A stretch of DNA of 64,000 nt, taken from assembly GCF_000182565.1 (NCBI RefSeq), contig NW_015971550.1, forward strand, positions 48,579-112,578, given 5' to 3'. Below are positions 22,837 through 37,000 of this stretch, one piece after another. Below the pieces are notes generated by a model. The model did no database searches, was not told where the DNA came from, and saw nothing but the letters and a program-made list of their open reading frames with translations. Made by a program: the position numbers and the translations under genes. The first letter of the stretch is position 1. Each line of letters opens with the position of its first letter. Source of the stretch: Spizellomyces punctatus DAOM BR117. Lineage: Eukaryota; Chytridiomycota; Chytridiomycetes; Spizellomycetales; Spizellomycetaceae.

Positions 22837-24237
22837 ATGTCAGTCGTCGAGACAACAGCTGTCTTCCAGGTATTGTACATTAGCGTTATTCACAGAGTGT
22901 AGCGTTTGCGTGAACAATCTTGTCATATGCATCGGATCGCTGGGTTGCATGCTCTGATGCCTGACTTTTAAATATTCCAGCCAGATCTTTTCAAGGGCAA
23001 GGTTGCGTTCGTGACCGGTGGGGGAAGCGGAATATGCAAGGGATTGACAGAAGCGCTCCTGAGGTTTGCAAACGCTGCACATTGAGAACGCGCGCCTTAC
23101 CATTGACGTTGACTTGTACATATCTTCAGACATGGAGCAAAGGCTGCTATTTTCAGCCGAACACTTAAGAAATTGGAGACCACGGCGGCGGAGCTATCCA
23201 AGACGACTGGAAGCGAGTGTATTGCGTTAGCCGGTGACGTCCGCAACATTTCCGATGTTGAGAATGGCCTCAAAAAGGCTCACGAGCACTTTGGTCGTAT
23301 CGATATTGTCATATGCGGCGCTGCTGGAAATTTTTTGAGTACAGCGGAAAACATCAGCGCTAACGGATTCAAGGTATACATACATACCCCCAGCGCATGT
23401 AACAGGCTCCAATTGGATTGTACATCTAATACTTGAGGATACATTTAGACTGTAATTGATATCGACTTGATTGGCACCTTCAACGCGTCCAAAGCTGCGT
23501 TACCATATTTGAAGGAGACACGCGGGTCTTTGCTAAATGTCAGCGCAACATTTCATTATACGGGCATGCCCCTGCAGGTAAGATATTCTCGCAACAGGTG
23601 GAATTGCGACTGTTGGGTTCTTATGCTGATTCAACACTTTAGGGGCATTGCGCGGCTGCGAAAGCTGGTATCGACGCGCTGACGAAGTAAGTAAACCTAT
23701 TGTTATTTACGGGTTCACGCTATACTGCTGACAATGACCGATGGTAGAAACCTTGCAGTCGAATGGGGGCACTATGGCATCAGAGTGAATGCCGTAGCTC
23801 CGGGGGTGAGTGCTCTACTCCAATCCTCTGTGGCAGAGACATGGCTTCTCTAATTATGTGCAGCCCGTCGAGGAAACGGCTGGCTTCGATAAGCTTAGTT
23901 ACGACAAGTCCAAGAACCAAGATATGATCCAGCTCATCCCTTTGCAAAGCGCAGGTGAACATCGCTTATCCTGTAGATGGGTGCGTTTGACTGCTATTCG
24001 CTCTGGCTAACTAGACGAATATTGCAGGTCGCATTAAAGACATTGAACACGCCGCGTTATTCCTATGTTCCCCTGCTGCGCGATGGGTAACAGGAGCAAT
24101 TCTGGTAGTCGATGGCGGGCACTGGTATGTGGGGTAACCTTTGGTCATGTTTTAGGAGCATCTATCTAAATTTTCTTTTCAGGCTAACAAACACAGGGCT
24201 TGCGCCGCCTGCTGTCTGGAGGGGATCAAAGCTTTGA
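22837..24237 (+). CDS. SPS19: Peroxisomal 2,4-dienoyl-CoA reductase (SDR family, PTS1)
   Basis: NADPH-dependent reductase that removes conjugated double bonds from unsaturated fatty acyl-CoAs so that beta-oxidation can proceed. Exon 1 (22837-22869) encodes MSVVETTAVFQ. Exon 2 holds the Rossmann loop VAFVTGGGSGICKGLTEALL. Later exons give GDVRNISDVENGLKKAHEHF, the CGAAGNFLS motif typical of DECR2, FNASKAALPYL, the active-site region LLNVSATFHYTGMPLQGH, AKAGIDALTKNLAVEWG and RVNAVAPGPVEETAG. The end GAILVVDGGHWL is followed by WRGSKL-stop. The SKL terminus is a canonical type-1 peroxisomal signal. GIC instead of GIG in the loop is normal for fungal Sps19. At least seven introns of 55-100 bases. 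Convergent with MET2. Confidence 0.93.
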
Positions 24238-24385
24238 ATCAAATAGCTCTAGTGCCGTCTTTATGTGGTAGCTTTTGTGTCAACCTGAAACAGCTGAGGT
24301 ATTACTCGGTTTCATTATCGAAATTCAATAAATAGGCGAATCTACTTGCTGGCTTGTGCATGCTCTATATACCCTATGCGCTGGT

Positions 24386-26114
<1,729 letters not shown>

Positions 26115-26741
26115 ATTCACTGTGCAGACTTACTTGTCATCTCCTCTTTCAGGCTATGGGCGTATTATAGGTATGTGCTTTGCTGGGATGACCAGCGCTC
26201 CCCAAAATGTGCTGTGAAAATGCTCCTGGTTTGGTCTGATCACAGCTAAGCAGATCTTGCAGTCAATCACAGGTGACGTGACTCACGCACGAGCAGAACG
26301 CCAGGCTTTGCATCCGCAGCGCCCGGAATTCTTAATCGGTGATTCTCGCTGTGCATCTGATACCATCTATTTGTTACTGCTCCCTTTGACCTTGTGCTGG
26401 ACGGTTGCTTATTTTGTCTTGTCTTTTTGTATTGGCATCTCGTTGAAAAGAACATCTGTCTCCTTCAACCCGTGTTATTTACCCCACCACTTTACTCATC
26501 TGTACTGAAGAACAGGGACGTGAGGGAGGCGCAGCGGAATGCTGATTGGTCCTTCATTGCTACGTTCTGCTACCCGTCAGTCAGCGCCCAGTACTGCGGA
26601 CAAGGGACATGGGAATACGGAATCTACCGCTTTCCCACAGGATATATTGACGTGCGTAGGGGGAGACTGGGCGTTCTTCATAGCGGGTGTATTGACCTAA
26701 TCCATTCCAGTGGTCCATCCGCGAATAGCACGCGAAACAGT
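26115..26741. other. Divergent promoter region MET2 / sorting nexin
   Basis: About 630 bases. No gene is recognised. A plus open frame continues upstream of the chosen sorting-nexin ATG through this stretch, but its residues look non-coding, and the AG at 26710 could mark an unseen 5' exon. Confidence 0.45.
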
Positions 26742-28410
26742 ATGAACTTTTCTAACTCCGCCAACAGCGAGGACGAGTCTAGTGGCGGGTCCCAGCATGA
26801 CGTGCCGGTTACGACAGCTTCCCTAGCAGCAAGTACCGTGTTCGGTCGAGCGGATGAGAATAGGAAAAAGGTAATGAACACAGGATGGATTATGTTTAGA
26901 CATATGGCTAATTTCCATTCACATTTCATAGGCTGGTCCATGTTGTGACCTTGATCGAGCCATTCATGCACTCTCACCAACTGCATTTTTGCCACCGTTC
27001 TCCGTTGAAATGTCACGATTACCAAAGCCCGTAATAACGATAGTCGAGGTATCTTGTACGAGTTAGTCAAATCGGTAACAGGGATGCAACGATGTTGTTG
27101 CTAAATTCTGTTGTGTGAAGGCGCAAAAGAGCAATGACATGTCTGGCGGACCGTATATCGCGTATATAATTCACACCGATATCCCCGATCAATCGGTGCA
27201 CTATGAATGCAAGCACCGCTATTCAGAATTTGAAGCGTTTCGAAAGCTTTTAGTAAAACTGCACCCAACTGCTGTTGTTCCTCCCATTCCCGAAAAACAC
27301 TCGGTCGCAGACTATGCCGTCAAACCTGGGAAGGCCAAAGAAGATCCACATATAATCGAAAAGCGCAAAAAAATGCTTCAATCGTTCTTAAATCGAATCG
27401 CGGCACATCCAGTTTTGCGCGAGGAACATGTTTTCCATAGGTTCCTAGAAGGTGGAGCAACCTGGGCGGATATTTTGTCAAGTTCCGGGCTCGGTTATTA
27501 TTTGAAGAAAAGAGATACGGCAGTCAGCGTGAGCGAAAAGGGGTCTCTCAAGCGTCCAGGTGAGTGGATTGCAACTAATACCGACGTCGTTCAGATCTCC
27601 AATGTATTAATCTACCTTATAATGTTAACAGATTCCCATTTCCAGGCCGCAGAGGATTATACAGCAAAATTCGCCTCCCAAATTGTACAAACTCGTAAAG
27701 TGCATAAGTCAATGCTTAAGCACTCGTCCGATATGGCCGCTACCTACGCGGAACTTGGTGCAGCATACAATGGGTGGTCATTATCGGAAAGCAGTTTAGC
27801 CCATGCTATCGAGCAGGTCGGCCAGGCTGTTGACTCCACGGTTAGTGCTACTTCGCAGTTGGTGGCGGCTTTGGAAACAGGATTTGCGGTGCCACTCCAG
27901 GAGTACACCCAGTTCTCAAAAGCCGTCGAGAAGCTGTTGAAATGGCGACATAAGAAGCATGTGGAGTATGAAACTCTATCGGATTCGCTGATTTCCAAGC
28001 AGAGCTCATTGCAGAAGTTGGAAGCGTCCGAGTCTGAAGCGCAAAGGCTGTCAGCTGTTTTAAATGCTGAGGGAGTATCTGGGCACACCCGGCAGCTGAG
28101 CACGGGAGGAGGCATCATGGCAACTCTAAACTCTCTCATCGATAACGATCCTGCTATGACACGTCGTAACAATATCTCAAGGACGAAAGATCGCATCTCT
28201 ACGATAGAGGAGCAGAGAGAAGTATGTAGGGCCGAATTGCAGGTTGCTAATGAAGAAATACAAAAGGATCTGGATAGGTTCCAGATGGATAAGGTGAAAG
28301 ATTTGAGAAATATGTTACTGAGCTATGCTTTAGCCCAAAGAGATTTCCACCGAAAGGCCACCAAGGCTTGGGAAGAAGCCAAGGCAGAGGTGGAAAAGAT
28401 CAAACCGTAG
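26742..28410 (+). CDS. PX-BAR sorting nexin, Snx41/Atg20 type
   Basis: Membrane-remodelling protein of the Snx4-Snx41-Atg20 group, used in endosome-to-Golgi retrieval and selective autophagy. The acidic/serine N-terminus (MNFSNSANSEDESSGG) precedes VTIVE-type strand PVITIVE and the PX domain: GGPYIAYIIHTDIPD, then the phosphoinositide-binding HRYSEFEAFRKLLVKLHPT, VVPPIPEKHSVADYAVKPGK, ending HPVLREEHVFHRFLE. After a GTGAGT intron (27560-27631) a long helical BAR region runs from AAEDYTAKFASQ to KATKAWEEAKAEVEKIKP. The RYSEF and PPIPEKH motifs are characteristic of Snx41/Atg20. The partner is expected to be Snx4/Atg24 (family knowledge). The ATG at 26742 is the nearest to the conserved part; an upstream exon is possible. 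Confidence 0.88.
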
Positions 28411-28658
28411 AATACTGGGTTGATGCAGAAATGTAGTGATTGTTGGTGGGAACCCGCCCTGCGATTTGTATCGTTTCAAAAATGAGCAGCGCCTTGTCTT
28501 GCGCTCTTTTTGCACTAAACTCGATAGTAGTTATCTGAATGTGCGAACTCTTAGTAATAAATTCTATTTCGGAGTGCACCGTGGTCGACGACAACCAAAG
28601 TCACGAGTCTAGAGGAATTAGGGAAAAATGGAAATATTGAATCGGACGCAATAATGCG

Positions 28659-29697
28659 CTACTTGGCGAAAGCTGCGACATACCCTGCAACATGAGAAGC
28701 GAATGTGTGCAACTCGTCGACGAGCGTCGGCACACCCTCCGCGCTGGTGAGTGGAGAGGTGACCTCGACAATCCACGAGTCATCGTTACCATCTACCGGA
28801 ACACTACTGGTGACTTTATGTCGCGTATCAAGCTGGACGATCGTAAGTGACCATCGCTTTCAACGTGAAGTTCTTGCGGATTGCTCCACCTACGTGGTAT
28901 ATTCGAAAAATGGCGATTCTAAGGTTTCGGTAGGTGAAATTGTAACCCTTCCGGACGAATTCAAAATTAAACCTGCACGCCAAAGTCAATTACTACCCCG
29001 CAGTAGCGCGGCTGAACGAAAGCACACCAACTTGTAGCCTAGCATTTCCATGTATCTGAATGCATCACCCTTCACTTCTGACTCATACACAACTCGTTGA
29101 GTAGCACGTCGTCTATTGCCAGGTTTGGGAAGTTCCGGTGTGCCGAAAAAGCATATCTTCCTACGATGAACAGAAAAACAACAATGAGCACAAGACTGAA
29201 GGACAGGGGTTTTGATGTAACCGCCCCGTACCAATTCCGATTATGTAGTTTTGTGAAATTGCCATCGTCATCCAACACATTCGCACGTAACCGCAGCACA
29301 GTGTCATCGTTGCGCGCCGGTCCAAAAGGCGTCTCCACTGTAAGAGGGCAGTTTCGCGCTCCCATCACCAACACGGCAAATATATTGTGTAGGCCGCTCA
29401 CGTACCTTCTGGAATGAATGAAATCTCGTGTTCCCATAAGTTTTGGCTCTCGTCAAAGTCAATTGCTCCGCACAGCCCAACCAGGCGCTCAAAGAGCTTT
29501 GGAAGGACAGAATGTGGGAGATGGGCGTGTAGAGAACATTGGACGTTTTTTCCTGCAGAACTGTCCGAGTTGGGCGCAAGTGGTTGGTGCAGAGGGTGAC
29601 TCGTAGATCCTGAGCGTGAAGCACTCTGAGCGGTTACAAGAGCTTGTATCTGCTGATGGAGAGTTGGCATCCACGACCCATGCCGTATTGAGAGCAT
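28659..29697 (-). CDS. MED18: Mediator of RNA polymerase II transcription subunit 18
   Basis: Head-module subunit of Mediator, partner of MED20. Exons on minus. The N-terminal exon contains LPKLFERLVGLCGAIDFDES, then WEHEISFIP, matching the SLxxLIxRLxGLC...EHE start of MED18. The next exon has RNDDTVLRLRANVLDDDG and WY. An exon with GTPELPKPGNRRRATQRVVY and GDAFRYMEMLGYKL corresponds to the RNxxDIxxSxNLxxFLxxLGF region. A short exon encodes FNFEFVRKGYNFTYRNLRIA with IFRIYHV. The last exon (WIVEVTSPLTSAEGV ... GYVAAFAK) ends at 28659. The order and spacing fit MED18 well although identity is low, as usual for this subunit. The start is uncertain: 29697 is the first ATG of the frame. Coding-like sequence upstream (29880-29819) may be a further exon. 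Confidence 0.8.
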
Positions 29698-30019
29698 TGT
29701 CTGCCCTCTGATGCTATGCTCCAATTTGGGTTGATCCAAGTATCAGAGTCGGTAGCAGAGTCGAAGTAATCGTTGATGGGGTAAGCCGATGAGTCATCAT
29801 CGGCTTGCACCTGCTGTTGACGATCCCTGGCCTGGCCATCAGGAGCACCGGGTGAACCAGCGACGGGGTCATGCTCTACCTCTGTATGGCGTTAACCGTT
29901 CCAATACCTTCTACATTCCATTGTCGCAAGCATCCAAATTTTCTTTTCGATAGGCTGTGATAAACTCTAGTTGCGTGAGCGCGACAGTGTGTTGTGACGT
30001 AATTGGCTCCTCCTACTGA

Positions 30020-32809
30020 ATGCAAAGGTTCGAGATGGAATCTCTTTTGCAAACCATATTGCAGAAAGCTGCCATTGATACGAATCCGGAGACTCTGGCG
30101 GCTGCCCTGCGTCTCGCCGAGGAAATTCGTGCTGCTCGGGACGCCGAAATACGAGCTCTGGAGCTGCGATTGCAGAATAATGAGGCACAATCGCAGGCGC
30201 TAGCTTTGGACGTCAGATCAAAAGAGTTGGACTTGGAGTTGTCGCGAACCCGCAACTCTTCAGGGGTGTCGACGGTGCCAGGTGATAATCAAAGCGCTGG
30301 ACTCGATAAATCCCTTCGCCAACCTCGCGCACATGAGTGGAATTTCAATTCGCCGAGCAGACTAAACCGCGAGGATGAGAAATACCCTGATGTCATAAGT
30401 ACTACAGGAATCTCGTACTCTGCCGTTTGCTCACAACCGTTTCTTGAGCCTGCGACGCCCCCTACGAGCCAGACATCATCTGATATATGGTCAGCTACAT
30501 CCCGGGCTACCTTCTCTGCTCCGTCAAACAACGCCACGAACTTGATGACTGCAGTCACACAGAGTGCCACCGGAGAAGTGCCAGTTCAAGGGCATTTCCA
30601 CATTAACTCTCCTGTGACTGTCGGCAACAGTGACGCTTTGTCTGGCGTTTCTACGAAGGCGATCAGTTTGGTTTCTCCGGTGGAAGGTCAGATTTCTTTA
30701 CTATTCGGACTCATAGTGCAGGAGATATAACCAGAATCCACATTAGGAGCCGGTCAGCCCACTGTGATGGATCCTACCACATCCTATGGACTCGCGGCTC
30801 CGTACAATTACGGAAATCAGACATTTTCGGCTGCAGATCCTTATTCAAACACTTATACAGCGCGTTATAACCGGAATCACTGGAATGATAGCCTTCATGC
30901 GCTGTTTACATTTGGTCTAGAAGACTTCGGACATACTGCCATGCCACGCACAAATGAATATTACCTAGCAATGGAGAATTTACCAACAAGAACAGCAGTA
31001 ACGGCCGATCCCGCGCTGCGCGCTTCTCCTCTAGCGGGAACAACACTACCCGTGTCATACCAGTTAGCACGCGAAAGGGATTCTCCCGCTCGGGACCGAG
31101 CATCACTTGAACAGTATCGCCCCCCTGACACATCGGAATCTCCTGAGCTTCCGCCCAAGTTGGTACACCCATCGCCCCCAACATCGCAATCGTCACGCAT
31201 CCACTCTGCCTCGTCCACCAATCAACGGAAAAAGAAGCAGATAGTTGAGGAAGAGGCTCGATGTCGTCGTTGTGGAAAACTAGTGGCAATTTATCTGCTA
31301 CATGGTAATGATGTGTCCCTAAATACCACATATCGAATTGACGTTCTGTGTTGCGACTGTGGAGGATGTGATAATGGCACAGGCCAAAGATCCAGTTCAG
31401 CTCACACATCCGCACTTGTTCCTGGTTCACGCAAGCGAACGAGTGCCTCCAAAGAGGACGAAAGGGCGGCGTGTGAGGTGTGTAAGCGCCAGGTGGCGAT
31501 AGGTGGTGTGAGGCTGGTAGGTAAGGAGCATGAAAAGGACCCAAACAGCGATCCGGACTTCGGAGTTGAAATCATTTGCAGGTACGATGTATTCTGGCAT
31601 TGGCGGTGTCCGGTCGGTTGATCGTTCCCGTATCTTATATTGTTCCATACTGAATATAGTAACTGCCGAAACAAGTATGCTCTTTGTACCGAGTGTGGAG
31701 GAGGCGGTAAGGATAATGCGTCGTGTATTGATATTAGTGCCAGAAATTTCTCATAAGGTGGCACTGTGTCAGGCAAATATCGAACTGGAAAATGGAGACC
31801 GCTAGGCCTTTTCCAGCCAGGGCGGAGGACGTGCAGGCTACCTCATGTTCGCATAGGATCAACACCAATCCATTTTCAAGAGTGGCTCGTACCGTCGTCA
31901 TTATCAGCAAATCCGGAAGACAGAAGTCTTGTGTTAAGGGACATTGACAAGTGTGTTCCTTGCATGTATTTCCATCGACTGGCGATACCCGAGGTGATGG
32001 AACTTGATCCTCCTAACGAGTTGGGAACTTTCGAGCAGCTACAATATCGCGTAGCCTTAAGATGCCAAAGCCTACGGGACTTTGTTTTGGGTCCTGATAT
32101 GGAACAGTCTCATGGGCTGCGAAGGTACTTCGGAGCGGCATGGATAAAGCGGGTGTCACGACATTTGAGAAAAGAGCGGGGCACCAAAGGAGCAACTTCA
32201 AGACGTCAAGAACCCAGTGAGGGCGATTTCGCTGGTAGCGCAAGCGGGAGGACAGCTGGTAGGGCGCCTGATAGGGAAGAAAATGGGCACCCAACGAAGA
32301 TGGTAGCAATGCTGATTATGTGGTGGGACATGAAGGCAGGATGTTTGCGACTCGCTGCACTTCAAGCTTTGAACACCGAATTTACAACAGGCGGCATCAT
32401 TTTTCGAATGTGCCGCCGTGTCATGGAGCGTTGCGTTGCGGATCGGGAAGCTATGGCAACGGCAAATCCTTCTAAGGCACCACCACCCATCAGTATCCTT
32501 GGCTTACCTGTGTTCGAAGAGTTTGCTCGATTGCAAGCAGTTCAACATACGCTGGAACGGCTGGGATTTCTCCCGTTGCAAGAATTCGAGCGGCAGCATC
32601 CAGAGATAAATCCAGAGGTAATTGAGCGCTCATTACTTGACAGGAACGGCCTATTTGGTGGGCCACCACAATATCCACGAGCATTCTTCGTCGGCAACGT
32701 TAAACACCTGCTGGCAGGTCCGTGGGGGAAGGAGAGTAAGTCTGGCAGAGGAAAGAAAATTGAGGACGAATCTGTTGAGCAGTTAGTACAAGCGTTATCG
32801 CCATCATAG
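30020..32809 (+). CDS. Conserved-looking fungal protein with two cysteine-pair (zinc) modules, function unknown
   Basis: Three introns join four long exons into one protein of roughly 850 residues. The N-terminus (from ATG 30020, MQRFEMESLL) is a coiled coil rich in Ala/Glu/Leu (AALRLAEEIRAARDAEIRAL). A Ser/Pro-rich disordered region follows. Module 1 is CRRCGKLVAIYLLHG ... LCCDCGGC. Module 2 is CEVCKRQVAIGGVRLVGK ... IICSNCRNKYALCTECGGGG. Right after it comes KYRTGKWRPLGLFQPGRRTC and LPHVRIG, then a helical region with KMVAMLIMWWDMKAGCLRLA. The C-terminus is basic then acidic. I believe related proteins with the CxxC and RTGKWRP blocks occur in other fungi, but I cannot name a function. Zinc binding and a nuclear role are inference. 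Introns: about 30687-30750, 31582-31649 and 31710-31769. Confidence 0.75.
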
Positions 32810-32982
32810 ACGCACCAAGCATAGATTAGTGATGGCTGTTTCTGTGGTACTTTTTGTTTCTGTGCATATCGCACGAATAAGCTTCGATCTTAGAAATCCT
32901 AGTTACCGTTCATAGCAACCGGTAGCATCATCTAAGTGCTGGTGATGTGCCTGTGGACCCAGCTGTGCTTCGATCCTCCAAC

Positions 32983-33889
<907 letters not shown>

Positions 33890-34003
33890 TGAGAAAGGTC
33901 CTCTGACGGGAGCGTAGTGTATATAGGATTTTAAATTATTAATGACGAGTAAATACAACCAAGAAGCACGGTCTATTTCCTTCCGCTCTGAGGCACCCGC
34001 AAC

Positions 34004-37000
34004 TTATCCTGCGTAATGGAATGGGCGAGACTTCTCTCCACCAGCAAGGTGCAGGTGAGAGCCGCGGGGCTTGTCTCCACCTGCGGCTCGTCGCTGCGGT
34101 CCTAAAGCTATGTCCATGTACTCTCGGATAAGGGCAGCGAGTTCCGTTGCTTGAGGGGTCGTAAACACGTACTTGGAGCCTGACCGGCGTGTTAGCAAGA
34201 GCCATATAAAAGTATTGATCAGTAATTTCAAGTACCTGCAGACTGACTTCCTGTTATAAGTAGCAGGCTGTTTAATGATGGGCTGAAGCTCACTACATCG
34301 TTGTACGGGTGCGTGATCAGTGGTGTCTACCAATTAAGTCAACGTCAAGTCAGCGAGCAGAGCGGACGCGAACTTCCACCAACTTTATGTTCGTACCTTT
34401 GCAAACCGAGCAAAGATATGGAGGGCTGTTGGACTAACAGCCAGCCAACATGAGCTTGGGATATCCTTGCTATAATTTTGCTGTCAAAGGCACCCAGTTT
34501 GATCAGCCAGGTGTGTGCTTGGAAGATATTTTGTTGATGATGCTAGCTGCACTTACCCCAACTTCGAAGATAGTGCATCCATAATACGGCCAAGAACGGA
34601 TAAATTGTGAAATTTCTGTGTTTGCCTGTAGAGCACTCGTTCCCAGAAACTCCATATGCTTTTCTTCCACCTTTTTTTCTACGCCAACTTGGCGGTAGCG
34701 CTGTGGGATATAGCTGGAACACAAATTTTGGTAGTTAACAGGTGCGTCGTAATTGACATCGCCGTAGTGAGCTTGCGCATGCAGAGCGGCAAGGAAGATC
34801 CCTTCATCCTCCGTCACGGGGAATACACCGCGAGCGACGTCTGCCAATGCTTGTGCCCGGACCAGCTTTTCTTCCGCATCGGTCTTGCAGGGTTGCAAAG
34901 GATCCAAGAATATTCTCTTCTTAAAAACAAAGCGCACATGCTCTGTGCTATTTTCTGCCTTTGCGATCTTTTCCCATCTGTAAAGAGAATCTGCGATCCT
35001 CTCCTCCCGATTCAGCGCGCGTTCGATGCCTCCAAAATGTTCATAGATCGCAAATCCATGGAGCGTTTGCAGTTTCACCCTCTCAAGGAGGGCGCTATAC
35101 ACCATTTCGCATGTGTCCGGAGGCTCAATTGGAATTGCACGCGATTGACCATCCATAAGATGAAACCGGATCCGCATTGGAGTTAACTTCGCCGCTTGAA
35201 GGGCTTCATCCCTCGATGGCGGGCACTTGCGTGGTCCTGCACCAATGGTCTTGTGCAATGTCCGGAGACAGTGTCGTGCATGTTGGGCTTCTTCCGTACG
35301 AGGCTTCTTTGCTTTCATATCAACAACGCTGCAGCGCCGTAGATGTGCCTTCGCGTATTCCAATATCCATCCGCTTGGTGCAAGAACACCCGTGACGATG
35401 GACATGAGCTTCCACATATTGATGGCCTGCATGCTGTCAGCCTCAGGATGGTTCGTGGTATATTTGATGAGCTGAAGGTAGAGTTCATTTGCCAGGTATG
35501 GTAACTCTAAGCACTTTTCTATAATTTCTTGAAGTGCCGGGATATTGCCAGTTGCGACATCCGGCACTAATCCACCAACAGTGCCGATGAAGCTGTGAAG
35601 CGCTGAATGGCGAAATTGTCCACTGAATGAGAACACAACAAGCAAAGGATGAAAAGATAATGCGTAGTCCCATCAACATACTGTTGGATGCTTCCGCGGC
35701 CCACACCTCCACCTCTGGGTCTGACAATGAGATCAGCGATGTCACCAATGGTTTCTATGGAGTGTTATAGCTTGAGACTGCTTTGCGTGCACCCAGAACT
35801 TCAGACGAGATACAATACCATTGAGAAGCTCCAATCGGCAGTTGTGTAGTCTTCAATGTTGCCCTGGTTTACTCCAGTGTCCTCCACTGCTGGTGTCTGG
35901 GCGAACGAAGGTGATCTGACAATAGATTCATCAGAAGCCGGTCCTTCATCCGATGCTGTCCTCTCTTGATCATCTGTTGCCTTCCGGCTACCAGTGCTTA
36001 ATTTGCGCTGCAGGGTAGTATTTGCGTCCAACCCACTTGAAGCGGTCGCTGGTTTGTTACGCGAGCTGGTAGTAACCAGTCTGCGGAGTGGCGACCATTT
36101 ACCCCGCTTGCTAGGACCACCATCTGGTCCCGGTCTTCGCATGATGCCATGCTCTAGTAAGGCAATCCTGTATTTTTCCACATCGCGGAGTAACGAAGCT
36201 ATATCCATATCCTGCACATATGACTCTTTCACCTTTTTCATGTACTCAGTAGTTGGGCAGTATTCACGGATTAGGCCGACTATCTCATCGGCCTGATCAG
36301 TAAAGAATTGATACACTTCAGTGGACTCAAACTCGGCGTCGTCGCTCGCAGGCACGGCCATAATGGTGACCAGCCCATTCTCATGCTCGTAACTTTTGAC
36401 GTCTTTGTATGCGAAACTAAGAATCGTTTCATTGGTGCGTGGATGAACAAAATCAATGCCCTCATTGAACACGGCGAGCAGAATACTTTCACTGTAGGGC
36501 CAGAAGCCCTTATGCTGTTGATAAACAAAGCGTGACGTGCATTAGACGAAGAGTAATTCGCATTAAGGCCAAATGGAAGACACACCTTGACAGGGAAGAG
36601 GGCGGCACCGTAGTGTTTGAATTCTTTCACAGATTCCAAATACAGCACCTTTGCTTGCTCTGCTGTTGTGCCGCGTAGCTTTTGATATTGCTTCACTATT
36701 CCTTGAACCCATGCTTCGCGAGGCTGATTAGGCACAAGCCGGGGTGCAACCCACGCATTGAGTTCTTTAACGCTAGAAAGGTATTTGCACTGAGTACGAC
36801 TATAAACACACTACCAAGGTTGCTTCTGGGGAGTAAGGCACTTACAATCTCGCTTCAGCAGATGCCGCATCGCAGTCGCCAAGGAGGACCTGAGCTCTCA
36901 ATGCTGCCATTTGCATTGCAACGCGCTCTGTAATGGGATACAGATCTCTTGCCACACCATCGACAGCTTGTGCATATAAAAGTGCGTATTCTACAGGATC

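Noticed and set aside
32947-32982. Earlier start of the Siw14-like gene
   Set aside because: The codon at 32947 is GTG; the first in-frame ATG is 32983.
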